NCBI GenBank assembly: GCA_040398805.1
Contig: JBBATK010000001.1
Coordinates: forward strand, 248,001-312,000
DNA length: 64,000 bases
Direction: 5' to 3'
Source: JBBATK01 sp040398805
GTDB lineage: Bacteria > Bacteroidota > Ignavibacteria > Kapaibacteriales > NICIL-2
How positions within the stretch are numbered: position 1 is the stretch's first letter; each line of letters begins with the position of its first letter. The translations under genes were made by a program, and so were the position numbers. This document shows, piece after piece, positions 1 to 10,700 of this stretch. Below the pieces are notes generated by a model. That model had not been told where the DNA came from and ran no database searches. It worked only from the letters and a program-made list of their open reading frames with translations.

Positions 1-1
1 A

Positions 2-841
2 ATTTGTGGTGCCGGGACCATGGGTCGAGGGATCGCCATTGCCATAGCGCATGCTGGCATGGAGTGTCTCGTTTTCGAGCCGTCCACCTCCGTTCGCGAG
101 CGAAGCGACAAGGCCATCCGCGATCACTTCGAAAAAGCGGCGGCGAAAAACAAAATGTCGCAGTCTGAAGCAGCCGAGGCTATGGCCCGGTGCTCGTTCA
201 CAGACTCGCTGACCGCCTTTTCCCCCTGTTCCATCGTCATCGAAGCCATCGTGGAAATCCCCGAGGTGAAGCATGCCTTGTTTGCGGATCTGGAGACGAT
301 GGTAAGCGAGTTGTGCATCCTTGCAACGAACACCTCCTCGATTGCCATCGCATCATTGTCCAAGGTTCTCAAGCGACCCGAACGATTCATAGGCCTGCAT
401 TTTTTCAATCCGGCCAACATCATGAAGCTCGTCGAGGTGATACGCGCACCGCAGACGACGGATGAGGTCGTGAAGACCTGCACCGCTTTCGCCCTCAAGC
501 TTGGCAAGTCGCCCGCTGTCGCTCGCGACGTCCCGGGTTTCATCGTCAATCGCGTGGCCAGGAACTATTACAATGAGTCACAGCGTATCGTTACCGAAGG
601 TGGGGCTTCCTTCAAACAGGTCGACACCATCATGAAAGCGGCGGGATTCAAGATGGGACCCTTCGAGCTCATGGATCTCATCGGTGTTGATGTGAATCTT
701 TCGGTGACAAAATCCATGTACGAACAGTACTTTTACGAGCCTCGCTTTCAGCCCTCCGGTTTACAGCAGTATTACGTGGATGCAGGACTTCACGGTCGTA
801 AAACGGGGAAGGGCTTTTACGACTATACCGAACCAGCGTGA
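2..841 (+). CDS. 3-hydroxyacyl-CoA dehydrogenase, 5' end cut by window edge
   Basis: NAD-dependent oxidation of 3-hydroxyacyl-CoA to 3-ketoacyl-CoA, as in beta-oxidation or butyryl-CoA/phenylacetate routes (Hbd/PaaH type). The frame is open from base 2 and reads ICGAGTMGRG, the GxGxxG NAD-binding turn that normally sits about 10 residues from the start, so only a few codons are missing. The first in-frame ATG at 20 lies inside this motif and is not the real start. The active-site HFFNP segment is present, followed by the helical C-terminal domain. The total of about 280 residues fits the single-domain family. The stop TGA overlaps the next gene's GTG start by four bases, so the two are probably cotranscribed. 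Two crotonases that could act in the same pathway lie at the other end of the window. Confidence 0.9.
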   Translation: MCGAGTMGRGIAIAIAHAGMECLVFEPSTSVRERSDKAIRDHFEKAAAKNKMSQSEAAEAMARCSFTDSLTAFSPCSIVIEAIVEIPEVKHALFADLETMVSELCILATNTSSIAIASLSKVLKRPERFIGLHFFNPANIMKLVEVIRAPQTTDEVVKTCTAFALKLGKSPAVARDVPGFIVNRVARNYYNESQRIVTEGGASFKQVDTIMKAAGFKMGPFELMDLIGVDVNLSVTKSMYEQYFYEPRFQPSGLQQYYVDAGLHGRKTGKGFYDYTEPA

Positions 842-2085
842 GCATCCTCGAACTCCTTCGTCATCTGAGTACGCGCCTGGCTGTTTCGTCGGGCCGTCGG
901 CGGTTCCTTTCGTTTGCGAAAGCGGTGGCGTTCACGAGTGTGTTTCTTGGAAGCGCTGCGATGGTCATTTCACTCTCGGTCCTTGCCGGATTCGACGTCG
1001 CACTCCACTCGCTTGCAGAGTCCTTCACATCCCATATCCAAGTCCGTACACGTGGATATATGCCGCTTGGTGAAAAGGACGCGTTGTTGCGGTCCATCCC
1101 GGCAGTGAGTCCGGATATCGTACGCGTCGACGAGGTCATCAGCGTCAATGCGCTCCTATATGCGCATGGTTCAACGGAAGGAGTCATCGTCAAGAGCTTG
1201 CCGAAACGTTTGTATGCGCCCACTGGTGCGCAAGCGGACGATAGAGGGAATCGACGCGTCGTTGCGGGAAACGCTGAAATCTCTGGCGTAAGCGACCGCG
1301 ACGTGGCCATCGGCGCACGCCTTGCGTCGCGTCTCTCCTGTTCCGTGGGTGATACGGTACTCATCACGACTTCTTCGTCCGACCTTCAGCAGTATTCCTC
1401 GTTCGATGTCCTGCCCGTGCGCATCGCTTCTATCTACGAGTCAGGAATGACGCAATACGACGACATCTACGTGTTTGCGCCGTATGCGTTCAGTCGTTCC
1501 ATCATCGATACCCTCCACTCGGGTGCCGTGTATGCAGAGATATGGGTGAAAGACCGTCGGATGGTGTCTGGTATCGCTGCATCCATAGCGGAGCAGCTTC
1601 GATACGCTGTGGAGTGCACGACCGTGGACGATCTGCACCGTGGGATGTTCTCGTGGATAGAGATCCAGAAGAAACCCATTCCCTTGGTCATCGCTTTGAT
1701 CAGTATCGTCGCGGTCTTCAACGTCGTAACCACCCTCCTCATCAGCATCGTCGAGAAGACGGCGTCGTATGCCATCCTTCAGACGCTGGGTCTGTCCCGT
1801 AACGCCATCATCTCCTTGGTATGCTGGCAAGGACTGCGGTTGGGATTCGCGGGCTCTTCGGCCGGTTGCCTATTCGCTTTCGGAATTCTCTACGCTCAGA
1901 AGGTGTTCGGACTTGTACGACTTGACGGAGCGATTTATTTCGTCGATACCGTCCCCGTCGTCCTTGATATATCCCATAGTATACTTGTCATCGTCATCGC
2001 CTCGTGCATCTCCCTGGTCTCAACCTTGATTCCGGGACTCATCGCTTCGCGATTCTCCCCCGTCGCTTCCCTTCGCTTCCGCTGA
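838..2085 (+). CDS. LolC/LolE-type ABC transporter permease (FtsX/MacB superfamily)
   Basis: Inner-membrane permease of the lipoprotein-releasing (LolCDE) type, 415 residues. It has one membrane segment near the N-terminus (about residues 30-55), a periplasmic domain of about 200 residues, then three C-terminal membrane segments (about 275-300, 325-350, 375-405). This is the one-plus-three topology of LolC/E. GTG at 838 is chosen because it overlaps the upstream stop (GTGA). No ATPase partner (LolD) is adjacent, so the transported substrate is inferred from fold only. A MacB-like exporter permease is the alternative. Confidence 0.8.
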   Translation: MSILELLRHLSTRLAVSSGRRRFLSFAKAVAFTSVFLGSAAMVISLSVLAGFDVALHSLAESFTSHIQVRTRGYMPLGEKDALLRSIPAVSPDIVRVDEVISVNALLYAHGSTEGVIVKSLPKRLYAPTGAQADDRGNRRVVAGNAEISGVSDRDVAIGARLASRLSCSVGDTVLITTSSSDLQQYSSFDVLPVRIASIYESGMTQYDDIYVFAPYAFSRSIIDTLHSGAVYAEIWVKDRRMVSGIAASIAEQLRYAVECTTVDDLHRGMFSWIEIQKKPIPLVIALISIVAVFNVVTTLLISIVEKTASYAILQTLGLSRNAIISLVCWQGLRLGFAGSSAGCLFAFGILYAQKVFGLVRLDGAIYFVDTVPVVLDISHSILVIVIASCISLVSTLIPGLIASRFSPVASLRFR

Positions 2086-2200
2086 GTCACAGCGTTCGCC
2101 GGCGTGCGATGTCCTTCTGCGTCACTCGTCGGCTTCGTATTTTTGCACGTCCGCAGTCGACGGTCTTCCTACGATCCATGATAACCTTCTCAACCATCCT

Positions 2201-3265
2201 ATGATCAACTCCATCATCGAGATGCTCGGCAGTCAGAGCGATTCTCTCCTCAACCACACCTGTACGACCATTCCGAAAGAATCGATTACGGTACCGTCCC
2301 CCGACTTCGTCGATACCGTGTTCGCAGGAAGCAACAGGAACAATCGCGTGCTTCGCAACCTCCAATGGATCAATGATACGGGTCGGCTGGCAGGAACGGG
2401 ATATGTCTCCATCCTCCCGGTCGATCAGGGAATCGAGCATAGCGCCGGTGCGTCGTTCGCGAAGAATCCCCTATACTTCGATCCGAGCAATATCGTCCGC
2501 CTCGCCATCGACGGTGGCTGCAATGCCGTCGCATCTACCTTCGGTGTCTTGGCCCTGTGCTCACGAACCATGGCTCACAAGATCCCCTTCGTGGTAAAGA
2601 TCAATCACAATGAGCTCCTGACCCATCCGAACAAATTCGATCAAGTGCTGTTCGGAACCGTACGTCAGTGTGCCGACATGGGTGCCGCCGCGGTCGGAGC
2701 GACCATCTATTTCGGCTCTCCGGAAAGCACCCGTCAGCTCGTCGAGATTGCGGAGGCGTTCGCATTGGCCCATGAGCTGGGAATGGCGACCATCCTTTGG
2801 TGCTATCTCAGGAATCCTGCCTTCAAGAGCGACAAGGACTATCACACGAGTGCCGACCTTACGGGACAGGCCAATCATCTCGGTGTCACGATTCAAGCCG
2901 ACATCATCAAGCAGAAACTTCCCGAAACCAATGGCGGTTTCACGGCGCTGAACATGGGATCGTCCTCGTACGGTAAGACGGACTCCCGCATCTACTCCCA
3001 GCTGACAAGCGATCACCCCATCGACCTCTGTCGCTACCAAGTGGCCAATTGCTATATGGGCAAGATAGGCCTGATCAACAGCGGCGGAGCTTCGGGATCC
3101 AATGATTTCGCCGAGGCGACGATGACCGCTGTCATCAACAAGCGTGCGGGTGGCATGGGCCTTATCTCCGGACGTAAGGCGTTTCAACGTCCGATGAACG
3201 AAGGTATCAAACTGCTGAACACGATACAAGACGTGTATCTGTGCAACGATGTGACGGTGGCATAA
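2201..3265 (+). CDS. fbaB: class I fructose-bisphosphate aldolase, DhnA/FbaB type
   Basis: Cleaves fructose 1,6-bisphosphate to DHAP and glyceraldehyde 3-phosphate through a lysine Schiff base (glycolysis/gluconeogenesis). The 354-residue protein is a TIM barrel of the archaeal/FbaB type: PVDQGIEH at 73-80 near the first strand, KINHNE at about 133, and ADIIKQK at about 233-239, where Lys237 is the likely Schiff-base lysine by analogy to the family. C-terminal glycine-rich phosphate-binding segments are visible (NSGGASGSND, GLISGRKAF). It lies 115 bases after the permease gene and 10 bases before the ABC exporter gene. Confidence 0.92.
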   Translation: MINSIIEMLGSQSDSLLNHTCTTIPKESITVPSPDFVDTVFAGSNRNNRVLRNLQWINDTGRLAGTGYVSILPVDQGIEHSAGASFAKNPLYFDPSNIVRLAIDGGCNAVASTFGVLALCSRTMAHKIPFVVKINHNELLTHPNKFDQVLFGTVRQCADMGAAAVGATIYFGSPESTRQLVEIAEAFALAHELGMATILWCYLRNPAFKSDKDYHTSADLTGQANHLGVTIQADIIKQKLPETNGGFTALNMGSSSYGKTDSRIYSQLTSDHPIDLCRYQVANCYMGKIGLINSGGASGSNDFAEATMTAVINKRAGGMGLISGRKAFQRPMNEGIKLLNTIQDVYLCNDVTVA

Positions 3266-3275
3266 AACGACATCC

Positions 3276-5024
3276 ATGAAATCACTGCTCGCGCTCCGAC
3301 CGTACATCGCTCGGTATTCCCGCTACATTTTCAGCGGCTTGGTCTTCGTGACCATTTCCAATGCGTGCTCCGCATACTATCCGCGCGTCATCGGTGCGAC
3401 GGTGGACCTCATGAAGAATGAGGGATTCGATACGTCGAGTGTCATGACGAACATCGGGATGATCCTGCTGTTGACCGCCGGGAGCGGATTCTTCATGTTC
3501 CTAACCCGCAAGACGATCATCGTCGCGTCGCGTAAAGTGGAGTATGACCTGCGCCGCGATTTCTTGGAAGGAATCGAGCGCCAAGATCCCCTCTACTTCG
3601 CCCGCACTCCCACGGGCTCCCTTATGGCTCATGCAACGAACGATATCGCCGCTGTCCGGGAATTCATGGGACCTGCCATCATGTACGGGGCCAATACCAT
3701 CACGACCTTCTCGTTCGCGCTTGCGCTCATGTTCGGGCTGAGCACGGACATCACCCTGGTCGCTCTCATACCGCTGCCCTTCATGGCCGTGGCCACGTTC
3801 ATTCTTGGCAAGAAAATCCACATCGCCTACAAGCAGGTGCAGGAGCAGTTTGAGCATGTGACGACGGAGTCGCAGGAAGTGTTTTCCGGCATTCGCATCA
3901 TCCGCGCGTTCGTCCGCGAAATGCAGGAGCGTACCATCTTCTACAAGGAAAGTCACGCGTATCTGACGAAGACCATGACCCTGGCGAGAATCCAGTCCAT
4001 CATGATGCCGTCGATGATGGTACTCGTGGGAAGTTCACAGGTACTCGTGTTGAGTTATGGCGGGAATGCGGTCATCGAAGGGCGAGCGAGTATCGGTGAC
4101 CTTACCCAGTTTTTCATCTATCTCAATCAGCTCATCTGGCCGGTGGCTGCCATCGGTTGGGTGACGAATATCGTACAGCGTGCGTCCGCCTCCACCGGTC
4201 GTATCATGTCCATCATGCATCGGACGTCGGATCTGGTGGATTCCGGCACGACACCCTTGGGAACGGAGTTCGATATCGAATTCGAAAATGTCTCGTATCG
4301 GTATGCGGAATCCTTGCCGAACGTGCTCACCGGCATTCGGTTCCGTATACCTTTCCGCTCGCACATCGGCATCGTGGGAACGGTAGGATCGGGCAAGTCG
4401 ACGCTTGTGAAACTGATTCCGCGTCTCTTCGACTGCACGGAGGGCTCCGTCCTTCTTGCAGGCCGCCCCATCGCTTCCTACCGGCTCGAGGATGTGCGAG
4501 GTTCCGTCGGTATGGTCATGCAGGAACCCTTCCTTTTCAGCATGAGTGTGCGGGACAATATCCGCATGGGCAAGAAGGATGCGTCGGACGATGACGTGAT
4601 CGCGGCTGCGACCATGGCGCAATTGCATTCGGAAGTGTTGACCTTTACGAACGGGTATGATACCATTGTCGGTGAGCGCGGTATCAGTCTGTCCGGCGGA
4701 CAGAAACAACGTCTTGCCATTGCGCGGGCTTTGATTCGCAAACCATCGGTGTTGATCCTCGACGACGCCCTCAGCGCCGTCGATACCGCCACGGAGCGTG
4801 AGCTTCTCAATTCGCTGGGTAGGATGCGGAATAACCAGACGACCATCACCGTTGCGCACCGTTTGTCGAGTGTCATGGGCTGCGATCACATCATAGTCAT
4901 GGACCACGGCACCATCATTGAAGAAGGCACACACGAAGAGTTGCTCGCTCAGCAAGGTCAATACGCCATGTTGTATGAACGCCAGCGACTGGAAGAAGAG
5001 ATCAGCGAGGAGTCGGTTCCCTGA
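3276..5024 (+). CDS. ABC exporter half-transporter (MsbA/MdlB/YheI-like)
   Basis: Fused membrane and ATPase domains, 582 residues. Residues 1-310 form a six-helix exporter domain and 330-570 the nucleotide-binding domain. Motifs seen: Walker A GTVGSGKST (368-376), signature LSGGQ (472-476), Walker B VLILDD (492-497), D-loop SAVD and H-loop AHRLS. The residue after Walker B is Asp rather than the usual catalytic Glu, as in the degenerate ATPase site of heterodimeric exporters. No partner half-transporter is in the window. The substrate (lipid or drug) cannot be read from sequence. Confidence 0.88.
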   Translation: MKSLLALRPYIARYSRYIFSGLVFVTISNACSAYYPRVIGATVDLMKNEGFDTSSVMTNIGMILLLTAGSGFFMFLTRKTIIVASRKVEYDLRRDFLEGIERQDPLYFARTPTGSLMAHATNDIAAVREFMGPAIMYGANTITTFSFALALMFGLSTDITLVALIPLPFMAVATFILGKKIHIAYKQVQEQFEHVTTESQEVFSGIRIIRAFVREMQERTIFYKESHAYLTKTMTLARIQSIMMPSMMVLVGSSQVLVLSYGGNAVIEGRASIGDLTQFFIYLNQLIWPVAAIGWVTNIVQRASASTGRIMSIMHRTSDLVDSGTTPLGTEFDIEFENVSYRYAESLPNVLTGIRFRIPFRSHIGIVGTVGSGKSTLVKLIPRLFDCTEGSVLLAGRPIASYRLEDVRGSVGMVMQEPFLFSMSVRDNIRMGKKDASDDDVIAAATMAQLHSEVLTFTNGYDTIVGERGISLSGGQKQRLAIARALIRKPSVLILDDALSAVDTATERELLNSLGRMRNNQTTITVAHRLSSVMGCDHIIVMDHGTIIEEGTHEELLAQQGQYAMLYERQRLEEEISEESVP

Positions 5025-5091
5025 ACGGTAACCACTGCTGTCCAACGGACAGACCTCATCACGAGAACCCATAATTATTTCCGCTCCGCTT

Positions 5092-6453
5092 ATGCATTTC
5101 TCCGCAAGCATCCTCGATCAGATCGGCAATACGCCTCTTGTGCAACTACGTGTTCTGGACGGGGACTTGGCTCCGACCATTCTTCTGAAGATGGAGAGCT
5201 TCAATCCCGGTGGATCGGTCAAGGACAGGATCGGCATTTCCATGATCGAAGCCGCCGAACGGGACGGCCTCATTTCGCCGGGCGATCTGATCATCGAGCC
5301 GACCAGCGGTAACACCGGAATCGGTTTGGCGTTGGCGGCCAGACTCAAAGGGTACCGGTGCCTCTTCGTCATGACAGATAAAGCGTCGCAGGAACGCGTG
5401 CGATATCTGAAAGCACTCGGTGCGGACGTGCTCATCGTTTCGTCGGCCGCAAAACCGAGCTCGCCCGAGTACTATTTCAATACCGCACAGCGACTCGCAG
5501 CGGAGATTCCCGGGGCCGTCATGCTGAACCAGTATGATAACCCCGCCAACCCCGAAGCACACTACAAGACCACAGGTCCGGAAATCTGGAAGCAGACCGA
5601 GGGACGTGTCACGCATTTCATTGCTGGCATAGGAACAGGAGGGACAATTTCAGGCACAGGACGGTACCTGAAGGAGCAGAATGCGGCTGTTAAAGTAATC
5701 GCCGCCGACCCCATAGGATCGAGCATCAAGTCCTTCAAGGACTTCGGACGTCTTGTCGAACCTCTTCCCTACCTCATCGAAGGCGTCGGACAAGAACGTA
5801 TCCCGGGAAACCTTGATTTGCGGTTGCTGGATGATATCATCAACGTCTCGGATAAGGATGCGTTCATGACCGCCCGTCAATTGGCCCGACTCGAAGGGGT
5901 CTTCTGTGGCGGCTCGTCCGGAATGAACGTGTTCGCCGCTCTTCATCTCGCCAAGAACCTCGGACCGGACGACGTGATCGTCTCTATCATCTGTGATACC
6001 GGTGAACGATATCTGACGAAGCACCACAGTGATGAATGGCTCGCCGAAAAGCAGTTATTGCCCGATGATTCGCCGTCGGTCGGACTCGTCCTCGCCTCCA
6101 AGGTCCGCGGATCATCCGTCCCTGCCCTCGTGGCCGTTCAACACTCCGCGACGGTCGCAGAAACCCTTCAGCACATGCAGAGATACGGAATATCACAGAT
6201 ACCGGTCTTGGATGGAGATCTGGTTACCGGAAATGTTCGTGAGAACAAACTGATGGCCGCGGTGATCGAGAACCGCGAGGCGATGATTCATCCTGTCGGG
6301 CAATACGCGGAAGCTGCGCCTCCGATCGTCGAATCTCACGAAGACATCGCTGCCGCCATCAGGCTGCTTCGCGACAACACCTACGTCCTTGTGCACGAAT
6401 ATCAACGGGTGGTCGGCGTGCTCAGTCGCCATGACGTCCTACAGTTCCTCTAG
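5092..6453 (+). CDS. cystathionine beta-synthase with C-terminal CBS-domain pair
   Basis: PLP-dependent beta-replacement enzyme condensing serine (or a derivative) with homocysteine in transsulfuration. The fold-II catalytic domain covers residues 1-325: GNTPLV at 12-17, GGSVKDR with PLP lysine at 44, the TSGNTGIG phosphate loop in the 70s and GTGGTISGTG at about 180. Residues about 340-453 hold two CBS motifs, which in this family regulate activity by binding adenosyl ligands. The 453-residue length fits bacterial CBS. Plain O-acetylserine sulfhydrylases lack the CBS tail. A short hairpin at 5038-5052 precedes the gene but has no T-tract. The downstream hairpin at 6590-6608 would end the transcript. 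Confidence 0.9.
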   Translation: MHFSASILDQIGNTPLVQLRVLDGDLAPTILLKMESFNPGGSVKDRIGISMIEAAERDGLISPGDLIIEPTSGNTGIGLALAARLKGYRCLFVMTDKASQERVRYLKALGADVLIVSSAAKPSSPEYYFNTAQRLAAEIPGAVMLNQYDNPANPEAHYKTTGPEIWKQTEGRVTHFIAGIGTGGTISGTGRYLKEQNAAVKVIAADPIGSSIKSFKDFGRLVEPLPYLIEGVGQERIPGNLDLRLLDDIINVSDKDAFMTARQLARLEGVFCGGSSGMNVFAALHLAKNLGPDDVIVSIICDTGERYLTKHHSDEWLAEKQLLPDDSPSVGLVLASKVRGSSVPALVAVQHSATVAETLQHMQRYGISQIPVLDGDLVTGNVRENKLMAAVIENREAMIHPVGQYAEAAPPIVESHEDIAAAIRLLRDNTYVLVHEYQRVVGVLSRHDVLQFL

Positions 6454-6580
6454 GGTTAGACCATGTCGCCGGAGAACGGAACCTCAGGATGGAACGACGA
6501 CACCGCGAGCACTGCGGACGGATGGGAATTCGGGGCGGCTTTTGTCGAAAAAAAAAACGCCATGTTCAACACAATCAATC

Positions 6581-6612
6581 AAAAAAAAAGGAGCAACAAT
6601 GTTGCTCCTTTT
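6581..6612. terminator. bidirectional rho-independent terminator between CBS gene and porV
   Basis: Perfect 8-bp stem GGAGCAAC / GTTGCTCC (6590-6597 and 6601-6608) with a 3-base loop. It is flanked by an A-tract on the left and TTTT on the right, so it can work on both strands. It lies between the ends of two convergent genes. Confidence 0.85.
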
Positions 6613-6662
6613 GCATTTTGTTTGCACACTTCTGTGCTAACGGGCGGGCAAAATAACACCTG

Positions 6663-7733
6663 TCACCAATTCACCAAAGCGGAAAATCTCATGGTGTTGG
6701 CAAGAGGATGGTTTTCCTCGATCGTATTGATGAAACTGAAGTCGAGCGTGAACATATCGTACTTCACACCTGCCCCAAACGTCAAGAATTTGCGGTTTCC
6801 GATGCTTGCGGGCTCGGTAAAATACCCGGCGCGCAGTGCAACGACTTTTTCATACCAGTACTCCGTTCCGAAAGAGAATTCCTGCCCTCCGACACTCCAA
6901 GCCGTTACAAATGAACGAGGTAGCGCGTCCGAGCTCGTAGCGTTCCGCTTCACGAGGAGTTTTCCCATGTCAACTGCGAACGTCAAGTCGTTGAATTCGT
7001 CATGGATAGCATTGATTGCGATACCAAGTTTCAACATCGTAGGGAGAGGATCGGATTCGTTACGATAGGTCATCTTCGGACCAACATTGGCCAAGTTGAA
7101 TCCAAGGTTAATCATGTTCGACAGGTCGATATCATCGGAGATTCTCCAGTTGCTCGGTTTCCACAGGAGGCCGAAGTCGAAACCACCGCTCACACCGATT
7201 CCCGCGGCTGTTTGACCGGCTTGTGCGGGTGCGAGGTTGGAGCGGATGTACCGCAGTTGAACGCCGGCTCCAAGATCGTCACCGATGAGGGTTCCATAGG
7301 AGAGGCCGAGCGCAAACTCATCCGAGCGGAAGGTACCGTGAACGCCGCCATTCTCATCCGTCCGCTGGAACTGACCCAGATTCATCAGGATGACGTTCGC
7401 GGCGATGGTGCCGTCAAGATCCGGGACGTACTGGCCGTAGGTGCCATACGCATAGTAGAGATCCGCATTGAACTGAGGCAACCACTTCGAGTACGAAAAG
7501 GAAAACTGATGGTCCTGTTGCTGTTGGAAAGCTAGGCCACCGGTGTTCCAGAAAATGGCATTGATGTTGTCGGCGAGCGCCGTACCGCACTCACCCATGC
7601 CGCTTGCCCGTGCATCGGGGGTGATGAGCAGAAAGGGCACGGATGAACCACCGGCTTGCGCGAAGAGCGGAGAGCCGACCAGGGCCATAAGAAGGGCTCT
7701 GCGAAGAAAGCGTGCCATAGTTTGATGAAGCAT
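6663..7733 (-). CDS. porV: type IX secretion system outer-membrane protein PorV
   Basis: Outer-membrane beta-barrel of the PorV (LptO) family, which in known T9SS shuttles secreted proteins from the translocon to the PorU attachment complex. The 356-residue protein has a signal peptide (hydrophobic residues about 10-25 ending near AQA), then the conserved PorV start FLLITPDARASGMGECGTA and repeated amphipathic strands, ending in an aromatic barrel terminus. The start at 7733 is favoured because AGGAG lies 6 bases upstream, an unusually good ribosome site for this window. It lies 28 bases downstream of porU on the same strand, the classic porU-porV pairing. Confidence 0.92.
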   Translation of the reverse strand: MLHQTMARFLRRALLMALVGSPLFAQAGGSSVPFLLITPDARASGMGECGTALADNINAIFWNTGGLAFQQQQDHQFSFSYSKWLPQFNADLYYAYGTYGQYVPDLDGTIAANVILMNLGQFQRTDENGGVHGTFRSDEFALGLSYGTLIGDDLGAGVQLRYIRSNLAPAQAGQTAAGIGVSGGFDFGLLWKPSNWRISDDIDLSNMINLGFNLANVGPKMTYRNESDPLPTMLKLGIAINAIHDEFNDLTFAVDMGKLLVKRNATSSDALPRSFVTAWSVGGQEFSFGTEYWYEKVVALRAGYFTEPASIGNRKFLTFGAGVKYDMFTLDFSFINTIEENHPLANTMRFSALVNW

Positions 7734-7761
7734 AAACGACTCCTGAAGATAGATTGATGTA

Positions 7762-10700
7762 TTATCGACTCAAGACCGCCAAAGCCGTAATCGTTGAGAG
7801 ATTGCCGGAAGCGGTGGTAATGTGTAAAACGACGGGATAAACACCCGATGGCAGTTCGTTACCCGAGGCATCCTGTCCATCCCACACGAAACGCGCACTC
7901 TGCAAGGACGTGGAGGTCATGGATTCTTCGCGAACGAGGACGCCATTGACGGAATATACCTTGGCAACGATCGACAAAGGAAACGACTGGTTGTGGGTGA
8001 AGAGGACCGTTGTCCGGGTTTCGAACGGATTCGGGTACACCACCACCCTGCCGCTGACAAAGGTACTGTCTCCCGGGGCGACGGAAAAGTAGGTGGAACG
8101 TTCACTGTAATTGTTCAGCACGTCCCATACCCGCACACGAACGGAGTGCATGCCCGGAACGAGGTCGAACAACTGCTTGGTTGCGCTTCCAACGCGGGAG
8201 TCGGTGAGTGAGCTCACATAGTTCTCACTGAGATCGATGGACTCTTCAGAGTCGTCCAACCATGCTTCGATCTTATGACCCACACCCAGTCCGGTGCTAT
8301 TGATACCCGTTTCGTCCCGCAGTGCAACGATGAGCAACGGATTCTTACGAACGATATCACCTGGGAGGAAGGTCGTATTGTCAAGGAAGAGACCGACAGT
8401 AGGTCCCTCACTATCAGCGCGATCGGTCGTGTCGATCCCGCCGACAGAGAATGCCCTGGAGTTGCCGCGGGCGTGCCGGTTGTCGTCTGACTGGGCGTAG
8501 ATGAAGATGCGGCCGTTCTTATTGGTAAATGCTATGTCTTTCGGAACGACGAACACTGCACGAAAGACGCCACCATCCACTTTGTAATTACCGCGATGGA
8601 GCGTACCGCCGAATTTCACCATATCGTAACTACTGGAATCGCCGATGGAAAATGCCGATGGATCCATGAATCGGCGGAGAATGTCCGCATCGAACATGCT
8701 GACGGTAGCTGCACCGTTGAAGTCGCGTACTGTTTCGTCGGAACCGAATTTGCGGATACGTCCCGCGAGATTCACTGTGGATACCGCCCTCACGTTTGCC
8801 GATGTCTTGGAATCGGTTGAGATGCCGTTGATGGAGTCGACGGAAGCCACGAGATCCGGAAGAACGAGCTTGAGAGTCGGATCGCCAAGCAACATGAACT
8901 TCTGGTCGTTCTCCCCGCTGTGCAACTGCTTGGTGGCATTGACGACGTCACCCATGGTGAGGTAGTTGCCCTTCACATCGCGACTGAACATCTTGCGGAA
9001 CAGGGTTCGACCGATCATAGCATTCAGCGCCGAGAACGACACCCGACTGGACGTAAACGCACCGATCGCACCGCCGCGACGGCTGGTGAGCATGAGTTCG
9101 GCACCGCTCTGGCTCTCCGGCAGATCCCAGCGTCCGAAATCGCACGTGGCTGCCACAAGGAAGAAGAGTTTGTCGTAGTTCGTGAATTGCGGAATCGTGA
9201 CATCACGCGACAGCACGGTCTCATGCGCCCATACTTTTGGGTTGCCGTGTCCGATCCAGTTCAGCAACAAGGTACCTTGATTGTTGACGGCAGACAGGAT
9301 ATCCTCCGTGACTCGGGGTTTGAGCTTCCCTTTCGGGATATTCTCGGCAGGATACTCGGCCATGTAAATCTTCCGCTGGATCATGTCTGCCGGCATGCAG
9401 GTCGTGTCATTGGACAGTACCTCCGATTGATTCGTATGCAGGTCGCCGTCCGACCTTCCGTTCGACGTGGGACCGTCATCGGCAACAAAGGTTGCCGTGG
9501 TCCTCCAGAGATCCTTCGAGGATGATTCTTCGTAGTGTCTGATCTTCGCGATGGCAGCATCGCCACCGGCTCGGGAGTCGATCGGTAAACGACCGATCGG
9601 GATATCGGTCACCTCATCGTCTCCGACGATTCGGACGAAGAAATCGTCCGTGACATAGCTGCTTGTGTAGTAGCCGATATTGATGTCATTGAAACGTTCA
9701 TCCGTCTCGATGGTCTGCCACGAAGGTATGTAACTGGTCCTCTGCGTCGTGATGTTCTTGTAATCGTAATGACCGTCACCCCACAGAACCACGTACTTCG
9801 GTTTGACTGTCCATGTCCTGTATGCATGCGATATGAAATCGCGGATGGCACCAGGATCACCGACGCCACTGCCGAACTCGTTGACGATGGCGCTCATGGG
9901 CACGACGCGAACATTCATTCCGGATTTTCCTGCGCGATATGTTGCGAAGTCGTTGGCAGACGAGAGGAATTCATCAGCACTCACGACAATGACCTCTGCC
10001 GAGATCTCCTCGTCGCGAAGGTATGTCCAGGTGACAGGAACGGGATCCGCCGTTCGAGTTTTCGCTGAGAGGAAATAGGTCCGCGGACCGGTCACCGAGT
10101 CCAACGCAACGGCGAATTGAAAAATGTTACCGACTGACGACGTATTCCGCAAAAGAATAGGATTCTGCGGATCACTCACATCGAAACCGAGGAGGGCCGG
10201 ATTACTGAAGCCACCGATGGAATACTGCGTGGTGCCTACTGCTCCTATGTCCGAGTATAGCGTCAGCTCGTCATTGACGGCAGAACACACGGCAGGATAA
10301 TGGATCTCGAAGAAATCAAGAAAGGCATTACCTCCGCCGCTGACATACGGATTCGCGTATTCGAAGCGAAGGTAACTGTTCCCGTCGGCATTCACGGACT
10401 GCGCGGGAAGCGTCCCGCGGACTTTCATGGACACATATTCCGCATATCCTGGCTCGTTGACGCCGATGAGCGGAACATCGGTGACCTTGACACCATTCTC
10501 ACTGACGGATACCTTTGCCGAGAGGTCCGGACTGAAGACCTCCTTGTGTGCCACATCGATGACATACTCTACAGAGCCATTGCGAATCAACCCAGGAAGT
10601 TTCGTCGAAAACGTCCGCGGGAGCACAGCATCTATCTGCTGACCGAACCATCGCCGACCGGAGCCTCCCGAGTACGCATTGACCAGTTCTTCTTCTTGAA

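Noticed and set aside
2138..2145. TATTTTTG before the aldolase gene
   Set aside because: Matches TAnnTTTG but has no TTTG at 19-21 bases upstream. Single -7 motifs of this kind are expected about thirty times by chance in this window.
5038..5052. Hairpin CTGTCC / GGACAG before the CBS gene
   Set aside because: Only six base pairs and no T-tract. Too weak to call a terminator or operator.
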